NCBI GenBank assembly: GCA_023261915.1
Contig: JALRFT010000018.1
Coordinates: 1 to 8,034, forward strand
DNA length: 8,034 bases
Origin: Acidimicrobiales bacterium
Lineage (GTDB): Bacteria; Actinomycetota; Acidimicrobiia; Acidimicrobiales; Acidimicrobilacustridaceae
Direction of reading: 5' to 3'
Shown: piece after piece, positions 6,475-8,034 of the stretch
Layout: each line of letters begins with the position of its first letter
Position numbering within the stretch: the first letter of the stretch is position 1
Notes under the pieces: generated by a model
Told to the model about the DNA's origin: nothing
What the model saw: only the letters and a program-made list of their open reading frames with translations
Database searches by the model: none
Made by a program: the position numbers and the translations under genes

Positions 6475-6937
6475 CCCGGCGCAATGTCGCCGTGAGATGG
6501 GCGGTATCGGTCTGGCCGACCGCCGCCATGCCCACCTCGTAGGTCAGTTCGTCTCCGTCGATCCGCAACCGCCGGGTGACGGCACTGACCTCCTTGGCCC
6601 CGGGGGTGAGGCCCACGTTGGTCGAGTGGAGATCAATGACCACTGCCCCCGAGGGGTCCTGACGGGCCGTTCCTGTGTGGGTTTCGGTGACCCCCGTCGG
6701 TTGGGCCACAACGAATTCGGCCCGGTCCTCACCACTGAGACGCAGGTATCCGCTCTCGGCGTGGAGGGGGAGACCCATCGCTGAGGTTGTGCGCTGGGTG
6801 TAGGCGAGTACCGGTTTGCCGGGCAGCGCCGTAAAGGTCACCGTCTCGTCGTAGGTGAACGGCACGATGGTGGGATACGACCCGTGGCCGGGGCCCTGCC
6901 AGGTGCCTTCGAGGAGGGCGAGTGGGTTCTCAGCCAC
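6464..6937 (-). CDS. Nitrobindin / heme-binding FABP-fold protein (formerly DUF1794), close to mycobacterial Rv2717c
   Basis: This 157-residue protein has the nitrobindin signature G11-x-W13-x-G15-x-G17-x-G19-x-Y21-P-T, then I-V-P-F-T-Y-D-E (24-31), G-K-P-V-L-A-Y-T-Q (40-48), L-H-A-E-S-G-Y-L-R (58-66), A-K-E-V-S-A-V-T-R (114-122) and the C-terminal H147-L-T-A-T-L-R-R, where the family's ferric-heme ligand histidine sits. Family members form a 10-stranded barrel with solvent-exposed heme and bind NO or isomerise peroxynitrite. From memory it closely resembles M. tuberculosis Rv2717c. The start chosen is GTG 6937-6935, which overlaps the end of the small upstream ORF by 8 bases; an in-frame GTG at 6952 (five residues longer) is also possible. 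The frame stays open to 7066, but that part reads as Arg/Cys/Pro-rich shadow sequence. It is the last gene of the flippase-small protein-nitrobindin run and overlaps UPF0016 by 11 bases. Confidence 0.9.
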   Translation of the reverse strand: MAENPLALLEGTWQGPGHGSYPTIVPFTYDETVTFTALPGKPVLAYTQRTTSAMGLPLHAESGYLRLSGEDRAEFVVAQPTGVTETHTGTARQDPSGAVVIDLHSTNVGLTPGAKEVSAVTRRLRIDGDELTYEVGMAAVGQTDTAHLTATLRRVTD

Positions 6938-7148
6938 AGGTGTGGGGTGCACCCTCGGCGCAGTCGCACAACAGCACCGGGTCGTCGTCGAGACGACGGA
7001 GGGTGCCCCGGAAGGAGCGCTCACGGCCGGCACCCGGTGACAGCGGCCACGACATCCATCGCGCACTGCGCCACTGATGGCGGGCGCGCCCGGAGCCCAC
7101 AGGTTCGAGCGTGACCGGGAGGTCGGGCTGCGTCACGAGATCAACCAC
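6930..7148 (-). CDS. Small hypothetical protein (72 aa) with C-terminal C-x-C / H-x-C motif
   Basis: I do not recognise this protein. It has 72 residues and a GTG start, and lies between the flippase gene (9-base gap) and nitrobindin (8-base overlap). It is rich in Arg and Trp in the middle (R-x-R-H-Q-W-R-S-A-R-W-x-S-W, 21-34) and ends with C61-D-C63-x5-H69-T-C71-G, a pattern that could bind a metal. It has no membrane segment or signal peptide. Support for it being a real gene: it fills an otherwise noncoding gap of about 210 bases in a window with almost no gaps; third codon positions are mostly G or C (roughly four in five); its junctions with both neighbours are operon-like; and a TAGGGTGA element precedes the start, readable as a ribosome binding site or a -10. 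The C-terminal part overlaps nitrobindin in another frame. It could still be a chance ORF. Confidence 0.55.
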   Translation of the reverse strand: MVDLVTQPDLPVTLEPVGSGRARHQWRSARWMSWPLSPGAGRERSFRGTLRRLDDDPVLLCDCAEGAPHTCG

Positions 7149-7154
7149 GCCGTC

Positions 7155-7160
7155 ACCCTA
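7155..7160 (-). promoter_or_regulatory. TAGGGT element before the 72-aa ORF (leaderless -10 or Shine-Dalgarno-like), containing the flippase stop codon
   Basis: On the minus strand TAGGGT is followed by GACGGC and the GTG at 7148, the same six-base spacing as at 3152, 5824 and 5893. Its first three bases are the TAG stop of the flippase gene. AGGGTGA inside it also resembles a Shine-Dalgarno sequence five bases before the GTG, so an internal promoter is only one of two readings. Confidence 0.4.
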
Positions 7161-8034
7161 TCCGGACGTTCCCACCGGGTGTCGCCAACTCTTGCGGGTG
7201 GCCCACACCCCCCACCCGACGGCACCGAGGGGGATTTCAAGGAGGTACGTAAAGGTGCTGTAGAGCAACACGGCGGCAGTGGCGGGGTTGGTGGCCGCCC
7301 CGAAGGCGGTGAGCAGCGCCACCGTTCCCGTCTCGGCGATGCCGACGCCGCTCGGCGTGAGCGGAATGGTGGTGAGTAGTCGGTTGAAGGCGAAGGCGGC
7401 GTACACCTCGATCCATCCGGCACTGTCGTTGCCCGTACCGAGATAACGGACACACAGCAACAAGATGGCGAACTGCCCGAGGGTGTACACGATCATCCAG
7501 AAGGTGAGGGCCAACCACTCGCGCCGCAGGAGATCGACTGAGTCGTGGCGAAAGGCGACGAGCCGGTCACCGAGACCGGTGACGGGAGGCTTGCGCAGGA
7601 GCCGGGTGAACAGCGAACCGATCCGTTCCCCGAGCACACCCACCGATCGCGCCAGGGCATCCGAGCGAAGCACCAAGGCGAAGACGACGACCATGACCAC
7701 GAGCACGGCGAGACCGACAATGGCGGCGAACACCAGCTCGCCCGACGCCTTGCCACTGAAGGCCAGCAAGGCGAGGGCGCTGAGGGGGATGGCGAGTTTG
7801 GCGAACACGTTCCAAAAGCCCGACACGACGATGCTGCGGGTGATCGACGGGATGCCGAACCCCCACGAGCGCCCCATGGCATAGGTGACCCCCACACCCA
7901 CGGCCCCGCCGAAGGGCACGACGTTGGCGAGCGCACTTCCCGAGAAGTTCAGGACGAGTGCTTGGGTGTGGCGAAGCCCGGGCAGGGACGCCACCATGAC
8001 GCCGGTGTAGCTCCACATGGTGGCGAACCACACG
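7158..8034 (-). CDS. Flippase-like integral membrane protein (UPF0104, lysylphosphatidylglycerol synthase transmembrane type), N-terminus cut off
   Basis: The frame is open to the right edge, so the N-terminus is missing; 291 residues are visible, counted from base 8033. About seven hydrophobic segments alternate with short polar loops (around 5-20, 23-50, 66-92, 98-122, 172-197, 208-240 and 246-278). Two Pro/Gly-rich motifs stand out: N-V-V-P-F-G-G-A-V-G-V-G (38-49) and T-I-P-L-T-P-S-G-V-G-I-A-E-T-G (222-236). The second is the hallmark of the family that includes the MprF transmembrane domain and glycolipid or hopanoid transporters. The protein probably sits in the cytoplasmic membrane and moves or presents a lipid or lipid-linked sugar. 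No soluble aminoacyl-transferase domain follows it, so it is not a full MprF. It precedes the 72-aa ORF by 9 bases. The substrate cannot be predicted. Confidence 0.85.
   Translation of the reverse strand, partial: VWFATMWSYTGVMVASLPGLRHTQALVLNFSGSALANVVPFGGAVGVGVTYAMGRSWGFGIPSITRSIVVSGFWNVFAKLAIPLSALALLAFSGKASGELVFAAIVGLAVLVVMVVVFALVLRSDALARSVGVLGERIGSLFTRLLRKPPVTGLGDRLVAFRHDSVDLLRREWLALTFWMIVYTLGQFAILLLCVRYLGTGNDSAGWIEVYAAFAFNRLLTTIPLTPSGVGIAETGTVALLTAFGAATNPATAAVLLYSTFTYLLEIPLGAVGWGVWATRKSWRHPVGTSG

Noticed and set aside
5823..6542. A 239-codon plus-strand frame overlapping the UPF0016 gene
   Set aside because: The translation is extremely Arg-rich and motif-free. The frame starting at 5893 carries both E-x-G-D-K-T signatures.
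6938..7066. Long N-terminal extension of nitrobindin up to base 7066
   Set aside because: The added residues are Arg/Cys/Pro-rich low-complexity sequence not expected in the family. GTG 6937 gives a normal family length.

Overview
The window is GC-rich (roughly two thirds G+C by eye) and almost entirely coding. Only about 145 of 8034 bases lie outside the genes called here, so genes touch, overlap or converge without spacers. Three things point to a high-GC actinobacterium with a compact genome, plausibly an Acidimicrobiia-type lineage: an F420-type luciferase-like oxidoreductase, a nitrobindin that resembles the mycobacterial protein from memory, and several start codons placed exactly six bases after a TANNNT hexamer (the layout of leaderless actinobacterial promoters). 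The taxonomic call is inference; there is no marker gene in the window.

Layout: (1) Bases 1-488 (+) hold the C-terminal end of a 14-helix MFS efflux pump. (2) Bases 497-3152 (-) form a tight three-gene operon read right to left: an SMP-30/gluconolactonase-type beta-propeller, a MOSC-domain protein and a class C beta-lactamase-fold serine hydrolase, with gaps of 3 and 1 bases. (3) Bases 3209-5097 (+) form a translationally coupled pair: an LLM-class, probably F420-dependent oxidoreductase whose stop overlaps the start of a DUF1295/steroid-reductase-like membrane protein. (4) Bases 5054-5824 (-) encode an ECHDC3-like enoyl-CoA hydratase/isomerase family protein lacking both classical catalytic glutamates; its end overlaps the DUF1295 gene by 44 bases. 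(5) Bases 5893-6474 (+) encode a UPF0016/GDT1 cation transporter (probable Mn2+ exporter), divergent from the crotonase. (6) Bases 6464-8034 (-) form an apparent operon: a truncated flippase-like (UPF0104/LPG synthase transmembrane type) protein, an unrecognised 72-residue Cys/His-containing small protein, and a nitrobindin.

The two divergent intergenic regions (56 and 68 bases) are the only places with room for conventional promoters. No tRNA, rRNA, CRISPR array, mobile element or convincing terminator is visible. The gene set looks like ordinary housekeeping and accessory metabolism. The observations most worth following are the repeated TANNNT-N6-start layout and the small Cys/His protein ahead of nitrobindin. 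I do not see a clearly new multi-gene system.
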